A stretch of 64,000 nucleotides of DNA from Nemertoderma westbladi (lineage: Eukaryota; Xenacoelomorpha; Nemertodermatida; Nemertodermatidae). The position numbers and the translations under genes were made by a program. The stretch covers positions 1 through 64,000 of the forward strand of contig JAUCBJ010005164.1 in the NCBI GenBank assembly GCA_032718475.1, read 5' to 3'. A model generated the notes under the pieces. The model was given only the letters and a program-made list of their open reading frames with translations, did no database searches and was not told the origin of the DNA. Shown here one piece after another: positions 23,630 to 34,351 of this stretch (within the stretch, counting starts at the first letter, position 1; every line of letters begins with the position of its first letter).

Positions 23630-23722
23630 CGTCGTGACAAACGCAGTCAAAAGATCCCGGCGTATCTATACAATCAGCGTTAACATCGCAATCATCTGTA
23701 TTCTCATCACATTCGTTGATGT
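23630..23722 (-). CDS. EGF gene exon e24 (cassette type A1)
   Basis: 31 codons, phase 1 in and out, donor GTAAGT. INECDENTDDCDVNADC then PGSFDCVCHD: five cysteines, the sixth is supplied by e25. Nearly identical to e19. Confidence 0.93.
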
Positions 23723-23817
23723 CTACATGATTAACATTTGTCATATAATAATATCTAACACAATAATTATTCACACTATCATTAAAGTACAAGATATGAA
23801 ATAAACTATCCATATAT

Positions 23818-24043
23818 GAGACAGCAAATCCCATCTTGGCGAATTAATATCCCGCCTCAATGTTAAATTCTCAATTTAGAGAAAGGAGCAGGTTACAGAG
23901 GCACGTTATTTTAACCAAAACAATAAACTAAACACAATAGAACAGGTAACAGTTATATTTTTGGTAGTAATCAGCTGTTATTTGCGTCGAATTTCCCCTG
24001 GAGAGGGATGCATTTTTTTGCGCCGAAAGACCCCCCGTATCTG
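23818..24043. mobile_element. Second copy of the GAGACAG...TCTG MITE, with empty paralogous site
   Basis: It starts GAGACAG and ends GTATCTG, flanked by CCATATAT (23810-23817) and CCATCTAT (24044-24051), an 8-bp target duplication with one change. The duplicated intron between e18 and e19 (28196-28210) has the same flanking sequence without the insert, a natural empty site. The interior matches 4523-4736 (GGCGAATTAATATCCCGCCT and CAGCTGTTATTTGCGTCG). Confidence 0.8.
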
Positions 24044-24063
24044 CCATCTATCTACACACTAAC

Positions 24064-24192
24064 TTTCGCAGCTGTAAGGATCCACGCGTCTGTAACCAGG
24101 GAGACAGTCGCACTCATACGACCCCTCTGTGTTGATACACGTAGTGCTAGAAGCATCGCAGTTGTCACTGCCGTCAGCGCATTCGTCGACAT
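24064..24192 (-). CDS. EGF gene exon e23 (cassette type B1)
   Basis: 43 codons, phase 1 in and out, acceptor ATTTCTCAG, donor GTTAGT. VDECADGSDNCDASSTTC, NTEGSYECDC, LPGYRRVDPYSC. Differs from e18 in very few bases. Confidence 0.94.
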
Positions 24193-24445
24193 CTGAGAAA
24201 TATAAAGAAATAAAGTATAGGCCTATACTGCTATACTTGTTGGAGTTCATGGGAGGTAACCAAGATGCAGTAATCAACCGGTAAGCAACTACATGGGATT
24301 CAGGAAATCTATTGCCCCTTCCGGCACTCATTGAATAAATGTAGAAAACAAATAATAATTCTCTTTAAAAACAAAATAAACGTTGAGGAATCTACTTGAC
24401 TATTTAATGCAGAACTACAGTATTATTAAATAAGGTTAACATTAC

Positions 24446-24568
24446 CAGTACAGGTGACTCCGTCTCCTTCATATCCGGCCTTACAAACACACGTGTATCC
24501 ACCAGGGGTGTTTTCGCAATTAGCATTGATGTCGCAGTCATGTGTCCCATCATTACATTCGTTGTCAT
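24446..24568 (-). CDS. EGF gene exon e22 (cassette type C1)
   Basis: 41 codons, phase 1 in and out, donor [43 protein letters not shown]. Confidence 0.94.
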
Positions 24569-24821
24569 CTGAATATTATGTATAGAAAAATAAATATCAA
24601 ATATTTTACATTTAACATTTCACCTCTAATAAATGTTACATATTATATTAAATAAATATAAAAGAAAGGAAATATGAAATATATGCCACTAATTAATATT
24701 GTATATTTGGTAAATAATAATTAATAATTTAATAATTCTATAAGAATTTGAATCTAAAATTATTTAGTAAAAAATAATTATTTTCTGTTTATACGACCCG
24801 TAATAGTAAGGGAAGTCGTAC

Positions 24822-24944
24822 CTTCACAGGAAACTCCATCTCCAGAATATCCATCATTACATTCACAACTAAATCCTCCAGGGAAGTTGGTGCAGGTCGC
24901 ATGGGCGTGGCAGTTGTTGGTACCATCCAAGCACTCGTCATCGT
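24822..24944 (-). CDS. EGF gene exon e21 (cassette type D1)
   Basis: 41 codons, phase 1 in and out, donor [44 protein letters not shown]. Confidence 0.94.
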
Positions 24945-26529
24945 CTGAAAAAAGAAACGAATTATAACCAGTTTGTTTTACGAATAAACTACAGTTAAGT
25001 GATTCAACGATAAAACTTGTATTTCTTTTGTCTTTATTAAGAAGAATGCGAAATGAAACTTATTGACTGGCCTCCGTTGAATTAACTCTGTTCGTTCAAA
25101 GCCAGAAGGTTACCATAGCAAAAGGTTTAGAACAGGCTGATCCTTATATACGTGGCATTGTGGTATATGTTTCATCAGTTTATAAGCTCTTTATCGATGA
25201 CCCGCGATATTTTTTATATAAACAAGATCTTTATAACATCTTTGTTTTCGATATGTTCTTACATTTATTATACGAACTTTTCAAGGGGTTTCGTTACTTC
25301 GAATGATAAGTTTATTTTACGGAAAATAACTTTGTATAATAATGGCGCAATAATTGTAGGACTAACCCCTTCACGTGCTTGTTTCTTAACCGGGTAGTGT
25401 ATAATTTCTTTAATGTAAAATAAATATATCTCACATCTCTCCAAAACACAAACACGTTTCAACTTCACTGAGTATCTTCAGCGTGTTGCCTGATTGGAAC
25501 CTGTGACTCATCGCTTTGGAAGCCGAGTCACCCACGCTACGCCACAAGATCTATATAGAAGATGTGGAGTATGGCACTGCTCGCTTAACAAGTACGCACG
25601 TGATGGAATTAGTACTACAAACGTGCCAATAAAAAATGAGTTAGTTTCCTTAAATGAATAATTCGGGGTTAGGACCCTCTAGAACACAACTCAGTTCCTA
25701 TAATAAATGGGTAACCTTGGAGACAGCTTCTTCTAAACTATGTTAAATTTTGAGGTCCCACCAATATATACGAATGAACACCGATGACGTCAGCCAAAAT
25801 CAGCAACATATACCGCAGGTGTTCCAAGGCTTGCCAGAAATCAGCAACATATACCGCAGGTGTTCCAAGGCTTGGCAGAGTCTAACAAAAATGAGAGCAA
25901 ATTGCATGTCCTTCTGCATTGTGCAGATAGTTGTACAATAACATTTTTAAGTGCCAGAGTTGGATCCAAGTTGCGTCGTCTAGCTTTACAGAAACTTATT
26001 GATTGCTACACGAAAGACTCCCCACAGAGATATGACCAAAAAGGGAGATGACCTTTCATGGGGTTTGGCTGTAATAGTAGTTGGCAATCCTCAATAATAC
26101 CTCGCCCTCAGGCGGGACTCCAATAAAAGTACCATGCTGTATTGGTTTAATTCCTTATTTTCTGTAAATCTGAGAAATCAATAAACCTCTGCATCTCTGC
26201 AAATGTTGCATCACCTATAGGGGTGCCCGAGAGTACAGTGTGGGATACAGAATGTACATAGAATTCATCTGGCAGCACTCGGTCATTAATGATCAGTTTA
26301 TCGATAAGGGCCTTACAACCCGCCAAAAGTTCACCAACAGAATCACTTTAGATACTACTTTAGGAAGGAAAGAAAAATTATTAACTTTTTGTTATTGTAC
26401 TATATTTAATTTTATTCTCCATTTAATATTAGTATACGAGGCTTATTGAATAGTCACGACAATATATTATCTGTGGGATTTGAACATTGTGTACCTCTCT
26501 AACAACCCATTTAAACCTGAACTACTAAC
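24945..26529. other. Intron between e20 and e21; duplicated 44-bp segment and possible gene fragment
   Basis: A 44-bp segment (starting ATCAGCAACATATACCGCAG) occurs twice in tandem near 25798-25885. Short plus-strand frames at 25750-26051 follow, with SARVGSKLRRLALQKLIDC, and AATAAA near 26132. They could be a decayed gene fragment or retrocopy, but I recognise no family. Confidence 0.35.
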
Positions 26530-26682
26530 CTTCGCACTGTGTACCGTCACCATTGTATCCAGGTATGCATTCACAATGATACCCCGGTACATCGTTGATG
26601 CAGTTCGCATTAACGTCGCAGTTGTTGTTGCCATTCGCACATTCGTCTTCGTCGTCGCAAGTTCGACCATCGCCGCTAAAAC
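26530..26682 (-). CDS. EGF gene exon e20 (cassette type E2)
   Basis: 51 codons, phase 1 in and out, donor GTTAGT. FSGDGRTC closes the e19 EGF; DEDECANGNNNCDVNANC, INDVPGYHCEC, PGYNGDGTQC. Same end as e25 but without the arginine insert. Confidence 0.94.
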
Positions 26683-27977
26683 CTAAGATTTCAGACAATA
26701 TAATAAAAGGCGACAAGTTAAACAAATCAAGTAACAAACAATACAGATGTAGAATTGAACATCTAGTGAACTTTATTACTTCATTAACCTTTACTCCCGA
26801 TTCCGGATTATCAACCTCGAAAAAACGCGCAGTAATTATTTATCATATGTCTCATCTTTCTTGGCAGTGCCGCACGACCTCGTTCTTCGAGAGGAGCTAC
26901 ATTGCGCGTCTAGCAGTACTATGTTGACATCATCCGCACCAGGATTCCGTCCCGCAGTCAGTTTTTCCACTCCGGGTCCGACAACGTTATGACCTCCCTA
27001 TCCACCGAACCGCCATGAAGTCGGCATGTAGATACCATGAGCTGGTTATGCTCCGCCATCGGCGTAGGTTGGATGGTGTTGTTCTTACCAATTCTATGCC
27101 CCCCCCCCCGCCCTCTATCTCTATGAAATTGTTGGGGTTCTAATTGTAAGGATCTGATGCTAAAATTGTTGAATGACTCGTGGGGTTCCATCATTTTCTT
27201 ACTGTGCCTTGGAGGATTGTCTACCACACATAGGACGCACTCTGATGGCATCTGTTCGGCGACTAGTCCTTTGCTGGTGCTGAATTAAACTGACAACTAG
27301 TGTGTTACCTGAATGACTGACTCGTGATACCTGGGGAGGGACATCTGTAGACATCATTATCATCAACGACTCGCCTTCGATATGACCTTATCCAGATAAT
27401 GACCGAATTGTAATTACATTAGTATTCATATTGATTATTAATATTTTCTAAACATTTTCTAAATATTTGCCTCCGTGGTGTAGTGCTTAGCATACCTGAA
27501 CGTTTATCGGGAGACGCGGGTTCAATCCCCGCTGGTGGCGAATTCATTTTTTCCGCTCCATTTGCTATAGAGTTGGATCATCCTTAGTCCTGTTTAATTA
27601 CTTATTAATATTTTCTAAATGTTTTTTAATTTCTCTGAATAATCTCTTAGAAAATCGTATATTATTATTATTATCTTGAGGAGAGCATTATCATCGGGAT
27701 TAAGTAGCCGTTTTATCGGATTCCATTATTCGTGAGATAAAATTTAAACTCTATATCTATCAGGGGCCCGGGAACGATTTTTGGCGTCGGGGTCATAGAC
27801 TGATGGAAGGGTACAGGATCCTTCACTAAAACTCATGGGGCATCAATAATCATCGGCGCTCTACATTCATTTATATATTCAAATATTACGGAAGATTTAC
27901 ATAATTAAATCAATCAATCCACCATCAAAATTCAGATAGATTTATATATAGTATGCCATGATGGAAATTAAACTTAC
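26683..27977. other. Intron between e19 and e20, tRNA-like sequence inside
   Basis: A moderately GC-richer stretch (26780-27250) has open but unrecognised short frames. The tRNA-like sequence at 27469-27540 is listed separately. Confidence 0.5.
27469..27540 (+). tRNA. tRNA-like sequence, probably a pseudogene or SINE head
   Basis: It starts GCCTCCG and ends TGGTGGCG, giving an acceptor stem with one mismatch. The T arm is perfect (GCGGG, TTCAATC, CCCGC) and the A box GTGGTGTAGTGC and B box GGTTCAATCC are good. A CCTGA/TCGGG anticodon stem gives loop ACGTTTA, formally anticodon GTT (Asn), but position 33 is C instead of U and the spacing to the D arm is short. Functional status is doubtful. 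Confidence 0.4.
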
Positions 27978-28070
27978 CGTCGTGACAAACGCAGTCGAAA
28001 GATCCCGGCGTATCTATACAATCAGCGTTAACATCGCAATCATCTGTATTCTCATCACATTCGTCGATGT
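27978..28070 (-). CDS. EGF gene exon e19 (cassette type A2)
   Basis: 31 codons, phase 1 in and out, donor GTAAGT. IDECDENTDDCDVNADC then CVCHD; almost identical to e24. Confidence 0.94.
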
Positions 28071-28218
28071 CTAAATGTTATACATTTGTCATATAATATT
28101 ATCTAACAGTTTTATTAAACTATTGAATGTTTATTGAACTAACAAACTAACTAATAAACGTACAACATTCACACTATCATTAAAGTATATGACATAAACT
28201 ATCCATCTACACACTAAC

Positions 28219-28347
28219 TTTCGCAGCTGTAAGGATCCACGCGTCTGTAACCAGGGAGACAGTCGCACTCATACGACCCCTCTGTGTTCCTACACGTAGT
28301 GCTAGAAGCATCGCAGTTGTCACTGCCGTCAGCGCATTCGTCGATAT
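28219..28347 (-). CDS. EGF gene exon e18 (cassette type B2)
   Basis: 43 codons, phase 1 in and out, donor GTTAGT. IDECADGSDNCDASSTTC then RNTEGSYEC; the R where e23 has I is one of few differences. Confidence 0.94.
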
Positions 28348-28763
28348 CTGAGAAATATAAACAGATAATTTATTAATAAATTATGACTAAGTTCTTTTAG
28401 GAGAATAATATTTTTTGTTTATTGTTGTTCTCGTGTTCTCAGCTTTGTGCGCCAACTCTCCCTAAACGACCAGTAGTTTAGCACAAATAACATTATCATA
28501 TAAATATCAGTACTACAGTAAGATATGATGAATGCATAGGGATGACTGCATAGGGATGATTGATTGTAATAAAACTCGCGTTAAGGCCACAATTTCTCAT
28601 AAAGTGTGAATTCAGATATGATGCAACAATGGTGATGGTGGATATGGTGTTCTTGCATATATTAGTTATCTTTAATAATTAATAATAATTAATATAAATG
28701 TACTGGGATTTAATTAAAGTTATCGCTGTAGTTAATTATATTTTCATTTAAACTGAACATTAC

Positions 28764-28886
28764 CAGTACAGGTGACACCATCGCCTTCATAGCCAGCTTT
28801 ACAGATACAAATAAATCCACCAGGGATATTTTCGCAGTTAGCATTGATGTCGCAGTTATGTGTCCCATCAGTGCATTCGTTGTCAT
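28764..28886 (-). CDS. EGF gene exon e17 (cassette type C2)
   Basis: 41 codons, phase 1 in and out, donor [45 protein letters not shown]. Confidence 0.94.
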
Positions 28887-29925
28887 CTGAAAGTTAAGAA
28901 AAAATAACATTAGTAATATGTGTTATTATATTTTATTATATATTATAAGTAATTTAGATGAAAGTTCAATTTTGAAAGTTATACATTTATTATAGGAAGG
29001 GATCTAGCCAACACATTGTTACTATCAATTTTGAAAGTGAAATTTGCAACTATATAATTAATAAATGAAAAGAAATGCATGTTAATATAGGGAGTGACTT
29101 TATGACCATGCCTTTAATTAGTTTTTATGTTCAGCTTTTGCGAAGCTAAGCTTTGCATATAGCTATAGAGAAAATATGAATATTTTAATGCGATATGTTA
29201 CCCCTGTGAGGGGCAGGTTTATTATATTATATAAAATAGTTAAGGATTCTAAAATATCGAACTATTACATAACACAAATATAAAATAATGCAAAAAATAT
29301 CGAACTATTACATAACACAACTATAAAATAATGCAAAGAATGAGGGCATTGTAAAGGCCCATGCATAGAATGAGAACAATGAAACGGCCAAGGCCAAATG
29401 AAGGAGGATGATGGGGTGGCTGGTGGGTTATAAAAACTTATTAAGATAAGAAACAACAAAATTTTGTATTTTGTAATAGACCAAAACATAAGTTGGCGGA
29501 TTAAACATGAAATAAAATATTAACATCCTTTAAAAATCAAATGAGCCGAATGACGCACTTTTAGTAAATAGTCTACTTACTATAATGTGATATTAACACA
29601 AAGAAATCAGCTGATTCAGTTACACAAAGAGATTCGAGGGCGCCACCAAGTGGTGTATTGTGTACGGTATATGTTATACATTTTTAACACCACTTGGTCG
29701 GTATATAAATTGAAATATGCCCGTCATAAAATATATTGGCTCAAATGATATTTTCGCACAATATTGTATTTATTATCATCTACGACTGTAACAATTGGAG
29801 CTAATAACTGTATTTCCGAAAATAAATGAATGAGAAATGAACAAGCGTCATTTTGAATCGATCCATAATTAATATTTTTGTTTAAAATAACCGAATGTGT
29901 TTCGGATTGTTGTAGAATACCGTAC
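28887..29925. other. Intron between e16 and e17: 46-bp duplication and inverted CTCF-like half sites
   Basis: A 46-bp unit containing TATCGAACTATTACATAACA is present twice near 29252-29338. GCCACCAAGTGGTGT (29642-29656) and ACACCACTTGGTCGG (29687-29701) form an inverted pair about 30 bases apart. Confidence 0.5.
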
Positions 29926-30051
29926 CTTCACATGAAACTCCATCTCCAGAATATCCAGGATTACAATCACAATTAAATCCTCCCAGGGTGTTGGTACAGG
30001 TCGCGTGGGCGTGGCAGTTATTGGAACCACCGGGGGCGCATTCGTCATCGT
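29926..30051 (-). CDS. EGF gene exon e16 (cassette type D2)
   Basis: 42 codons, phase 1 in and out, donor [45 protein letters not shown]. One residue longer than the other D exons in the first loop. Confidence 0.94.
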
Positions 30052-31163
30052 CTGAAAGAGAACGATAATATAAACATCTCTCATGTGTCGCACTTCTCCT
30101 TTCGGCAATATACTTTCAGTTTCAATGAATATCCACACCACTCGAACTCTCACAGTTGAATCAGTGTGTAAGCGGCAACAATGTAAACGGATGAACGAGA
30201 TTAACTACTAGGACCCGATGATTGTGAATTAGTAGGTACACGTCTATAATTAGTATTAGGGGGGTGGGGGGGGGGGGGGGGGGATCATTCTTAAATATAT
30301 ACTTCAATTTGATTATTTTATAAGCAAAATATTAAGGAAGATTGTTAAATATTTCATTGTGAAGCTTTATTTATACCAAACTTTAAGTCAACAATCTCTG
30401 GCTGAGTGGCTGAATGGCTGAATGGCTGGATGGAGTGGCTGAATCTCTGGAAGAATGGCTGAGAAATAGCAAATTATATTACAAGATTATTCTTAAATTA
30501 AATTTTAGAGCAAAACGTGAAACTGAGATCTATGGATTTAAAAATCTATGGGACAAAATTCGAAAGTCGTCATCAATTTAGGATTATTGATTGTCTTCTT
30601 TCTGAAATATATATATGTGAAATAGCTCGACTTTAAAAAAAATTGAGCTAATCCCAAAAATAATAATGATTCTTTATAATCCACAACCCATTTTTTTGCG
30701 AGTCTTTCATGCCAAAATTTTAAGTTAATAATATTAGCCCTTTTGAGACTCTATTGCAAAAAATTGACGCTCAAATTGAAGAAGATCTTGCTTAAGAAGA
30801 TAATGTTTACTCGTGCTGCGCGAACGCTTATGCCATGCCAAATATCAAAATATCATATCTGAGTTTCCATTGAAATATGAATTAATTTAAGAATATATAC
30901 CAATAATTCTTGTGAAATCGTTTGCCCTTACCCATTCTCTGGGTCCCATATTGAGCTGCACAATCTCCTGCGAGAAATTCGACTATCCATCACGTTGTAA
31001 CAGATAGCACGAGTTTGCAAAAAGATACAACAAAACGGCTTGCAAATTAAAGATCTCCATTACATTCTGCACAAGAAACACAGGGGAGTTTACCCCCGTG
31101 GTTGTGTTTGGATGCCTCTTTGGTTACCGTTTTACTAAATTACATAAATAAAAGTGAACCTAC
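30052..31163. other. Intron between e15 and e16
   Basis: Holds a G-rich tract (30260-30284) and a short GGCTGAAT-type repeat (30395-30470). No coding sequence is seen. Confidence 0.6.
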
Positions 31164-31331
31164 CCTCGCAGCTGCCATCAGCGAGAGCGTGGAACCCTGG
31201 CGGGCAGTCAGTGCTGCATATGTTACACGTTGTCTTACAATGTTCGCGCCATGGATTGTCTGTACAGAATGATGCAACCTCAGCCATAAACGCGCATTTT
31301 GGGGGGTCATCATCCGGTTGAATTACGCAAA
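31164..31331 (-). CDS. EGF gene exon e15: ShK-like domain plus cysteine linker
   Basis: 56 codons, phase 1 in and out, acceptor TATTTCCAG, donor GTAGGT. CAFMAEVASFCTDNPW then HCKTTCNIC matches the ShKT pattern (C-A-x-x-A-x-x-x-x-C, later C-x-x-[S/T]-C-x-x-C), followed by CPPGFHALADGSC, an EGF-like ending. ShK-like domains occur in cnidarian potassium-channel toxins and widely in animal metalloproteases and extracellular proteins; here it is one module of a large protein and nothing suggests a toxin. It interrupts the cassette order between E3 and D2. Confidence 0.87.
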
Positions 31332-31811
31332 CTGGAAATACAACGATATAATGGCAATCTATATCATTAATAGTCTATCAGCATGTGTGAAAGAAGTACA
31401 GTATTTAAAAAATATTGTATAAGATTAATTTAAATTAATTAAAATACAGTAATAGTTCATATATTGTCGCAAATACGTAATTGTACGTACAGTCTTTAGT
31501 TTGTCCACTCAACGCCGTGCGTTATTAATACACAAATAAGATAATTGCAAATAATTATTAATTTGCACCTAAAATTACATCAAGACGATGGAAGTGAACA
31601 GGTCGCTCAATCTGGTCTATATTTCATTATTTTAGAATTAAGTTAAAACATTTTCATGTACATTAAGGTGAGCTGAGAGGTAAACAAACAAGTAGATAGC
31701 CTGTAGATATGAATAATCCCTTGCAATTAGTTTGTTGTACATTGTAGAACTACATACATCGCGCGCGGTACATCGTGTGGTACACAATATAGCTGAAAGC
31801 GACTGACTAAC

Positions 31812-31967
31812 CTTCACAGTTCGCGACTCCGTCTCCAAAGTAACCATCACTACATTGGCAATGGTAACCGGGTTCGTCGTTGATACAATCGGCAAACTGG
31901 TGGCAGTTATCGGTGCCCTCAGCGCACTCATCTACGTCATCGCAGGTGACGCCGTCACCTTGGTAAC
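31812..31967 (-). CDS. EGF gene exon e14 (cassette type E3)
   Basis: 52 codons, phase 1 in and out, acceptor TTCTCCACAG, donor [14 protein letters not shown] closes the e13 [45 protein letters not shown]. Its acceptor is the seed of the 56-bp array. Confidence 0.93.
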
Positions 31968-32962
31968 CTGTGGAGAAAACGAGAGAGTCACTCAGGGATC
32001 CGTTTAGCAGACAGCTCGGTATCCTATGGAGAATACGAGAGAGTCACTCAGGGATCCGTTTAGCAGACAGCTCGGTATCCTATGGATAAAACGAGAGAGT
32101 CACTCAGGGATCCGTTTAGCAGGCAAGAGAGACACTCAGGGATCCGTTTAGCAGACAGCTCGCTATCCTATGGAGAAAACTAGAGAGTCACTCATGGATC
32201 CGTTTAGCAGACAGCTCGGTATCCTATGGAGGAAACGAGAGAGTCACTCAGGGATCCGTTTAGCAGACAGCTCGGTATCCTATGGATAAAACGAGAGAGT
32301 CACTCAGTGATCCGTTTAGCAGACAGCCCGGTATCCTATGGAGGTAACGAGAGAGTCACTCAGGGATCCGTTTAGCAGACAGCTCGGTATCCTATGGAGG
32401 AAACGAGAGAGTCTCTCAGGGATCCGTTTAGCAGACAGCTCGGTATCCTATGGAGGAAACGAGAGCGTCACTCCGGGATCCGTTTAGCAGACAACTCGGT
32501 ATCCTATGGATAAAACGAGAGAGTCACTCAGGGATCCGTATAGCAGACAGCTCGGTATCCTATGGAGGAAACGAGAGAGTCAATCAGGGATCCGTTTAGC
32601 AGACAACTCGGTATCCTATGGATAAAACCAGAGAGTCACTCAGGGATCCGTTTAGCAGGCGAGGGAGTCACTCAGGGATCCGTTTAGCAGACAACTCGGT
32701 ATCCTTGTATCCTATGGATAAAACGAGAGAGTCACTCAGGGATCCGTTTAGCAGACAGCTCGGTATCCTATGGAGGAAACGAGAGAGTCACTCAGGGATC
32801 CGTTTAGCAGACAGCTCGGTATCCTATGGATAAAACATGAGTCACTCAGGGATCCATTTAGCAGACAACTCGGTATCCTATGGAGGAAACGAGAGAGTCA
32901 CTCAGGGATCCGTTTAGCAGACAGCTCGGTATCCTATGGATAAAACGAGAGAGGTCACTCAG
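31968..32962 (-). repeat. 56-bp minisatellite copying the e14 acceptor, about 17 copies
   Basis: Minus-strand unit contains TGACTCTCTCGTTTTCTCC followed by ATAG|GATACCGAG. Each copy therefore carries a pyrimidine tract and an AG acceptor plus bases like the start of e14 (CACAG|GTTACCAAGG). This is the only array on an acceptor rather than a donor; it also extends into the intron. A few copies are truncated (near 32128 and 32660). Confidence 0.92.
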
Positions 32963-33017
32963 AGATACCATCGTTGCATTGCAACTGTTTAACATATTTC
33001 AGTCGGTATAAACTTAC

Positions 33018-33110
33018 CTTGTCTACATGTGCATGTGAACGAGCCAGGAGTATCAGCACAGTCAGCATTGACGTCACAGTTATGTGTTCCATCGTTGCAC
33101 TCATTGATAT
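33018..33110 (-). CDS. EGF gene exon e13 (cassette type A3)
   Basis: 31 codons, phase 1 in and out, donor [36 protein letters not shown], completed by e14. Confidence 0.94.
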
Positions 33111-33329
33111 CTGCGGATAACCAGAAGTTACATCGCTATGAATATATCTGATAGGTATTATCCATGTTACCATGTGCAACATAGGCTTTTATACAAAAAT
33201 GAATATCCCACTGACATTCAACTTAAATTACAAATACAGGAGTTCGTGTTAAGATAAAATACAGGAGTTCGTTACCGAGATGATAGAATTCAGTCAGACA
33301 TATTATATTTTATTAATATTTGGACTAAC

Positions 33330-33455
33330 TTTCGCAGGATAATTGGTTAACTCGTCTGTATCCGGGAAGGCAATCACACTCGTAGCTGCCGTCAGTGTTG
33401 CGGCACGATGTGGTAGCGGAATCGCAGCCATTCGGGTTGTTACATTCATTGATAT
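33330..33455 (-). CDS. EGF gene exon e12 (cassette type B3)
   Basis: 42 codons, phase 1 in and out, donor GTTAGT. INECNNPNGCDSATTSC, NTDGSYECDC, GYRRVNQLSC. Matches e7 almost base for base, flanking intron included. Confidence 0.94.
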
Positions 33456-34228
33456 CTAAATAAGCGAATAAAATAACAATTAATAATACAAACTAGATCA
33501 TTATCCATTGTAAAAATATAACTTTTGAGCCTAAAAGAAACCCATATATTTATTTCCCCAACCTTCTGACACCAATATCATACCATCCAATAGTCGTGCT
33601 CCTCCAAATACCTCGTATTATCATACTGGAGGGTTTTTTTTATCTAAGCCAATGCTGAACTCTACCATGAAAATGACCTAATTGTATTTAATCAAAACTT
33701 TTACAACCATGGCTTAAATTCTGATCAAACCTGTGGTAAACAGTTGAGAATTTAACTTGAATCCTTCTCAGTAAGGTTCGCTCGCAACACTACATGTATA
33801 CGTAATCTACCCTATAACTCAGTAAGGTTCGCTCGCAACACTACATGTATACGTAATCTACCCTATAACTCAGTAAGGTTCGCTCGCAACACTACATGTA
33901 TACGTAATCTACCCTATAACTCATAAACGCTAATATCTGCGAGGCTGTTTATTTTTCTATCTCCCGCCAACTTCTAAACGCTGATAACTACAGCGAAAAA
34001 GGAATATAATATACAGTATTCATTTACAAAATATGTGACATGTGGCAAACCCAAATTATAGTATCGCTAGGGAAAATATGTAATAATAAAAAAATATAGA
34101 TATAATCGATATATCTAGATATAGATATACATATACATAAGATATAATCTATATCTATGGTCGTTAAATAAGAAATTAAAATATATAATATTAAAACAAT
34201 CCACTAGTATTCGATAAAGTGAACAAAC
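33456..34228. other. Intron between e11 and e12 with three copies of a 51-bp unit
   Basis: The unit starts CTCAGTAAGGTTCGCTCGCA and is repeated at about 33765-33920. It is well away from either junction. An AT-rich palindromic stretch (ATATAGATAT-type) lies at 34090-34160. Confidence 0.75.
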
Positions 34229-34351
34229 CATCACAATCCTCGCCGTTTCCAGAATATCCGGTTTTACAAACGCAGTTAAATCCTCCTGGAGTGTTGTGAC
34301 AGTTGGCGTTAGGGTCACAATTGTGTGTTCCATCAGTACACTCATTGTCGT
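34229..34351 (-). CDS. EGF gene exon e11 (cassette type C3)
   Basis: 41 codons, phase 1 in and out, donor GTTTGT, unusual for this gene but conserved in e6. DNECTDGTHNCDPNANC, HNTPGGFNC, KTGYSGNGEDC. Confidence 0.93.

Noticed and set aside
23818-24051. The left part of this MITE as a coding exon
   Set aside because: It is present in two unrelated positions with target duplications and is missing from the paralogous intron.
31164-31331. ShK-like exon as a toxin gene
   Set aside because: It is a phase 1 internal exon flanked by EGF exons with matching phases, so it is a module of the large extracellular protein.
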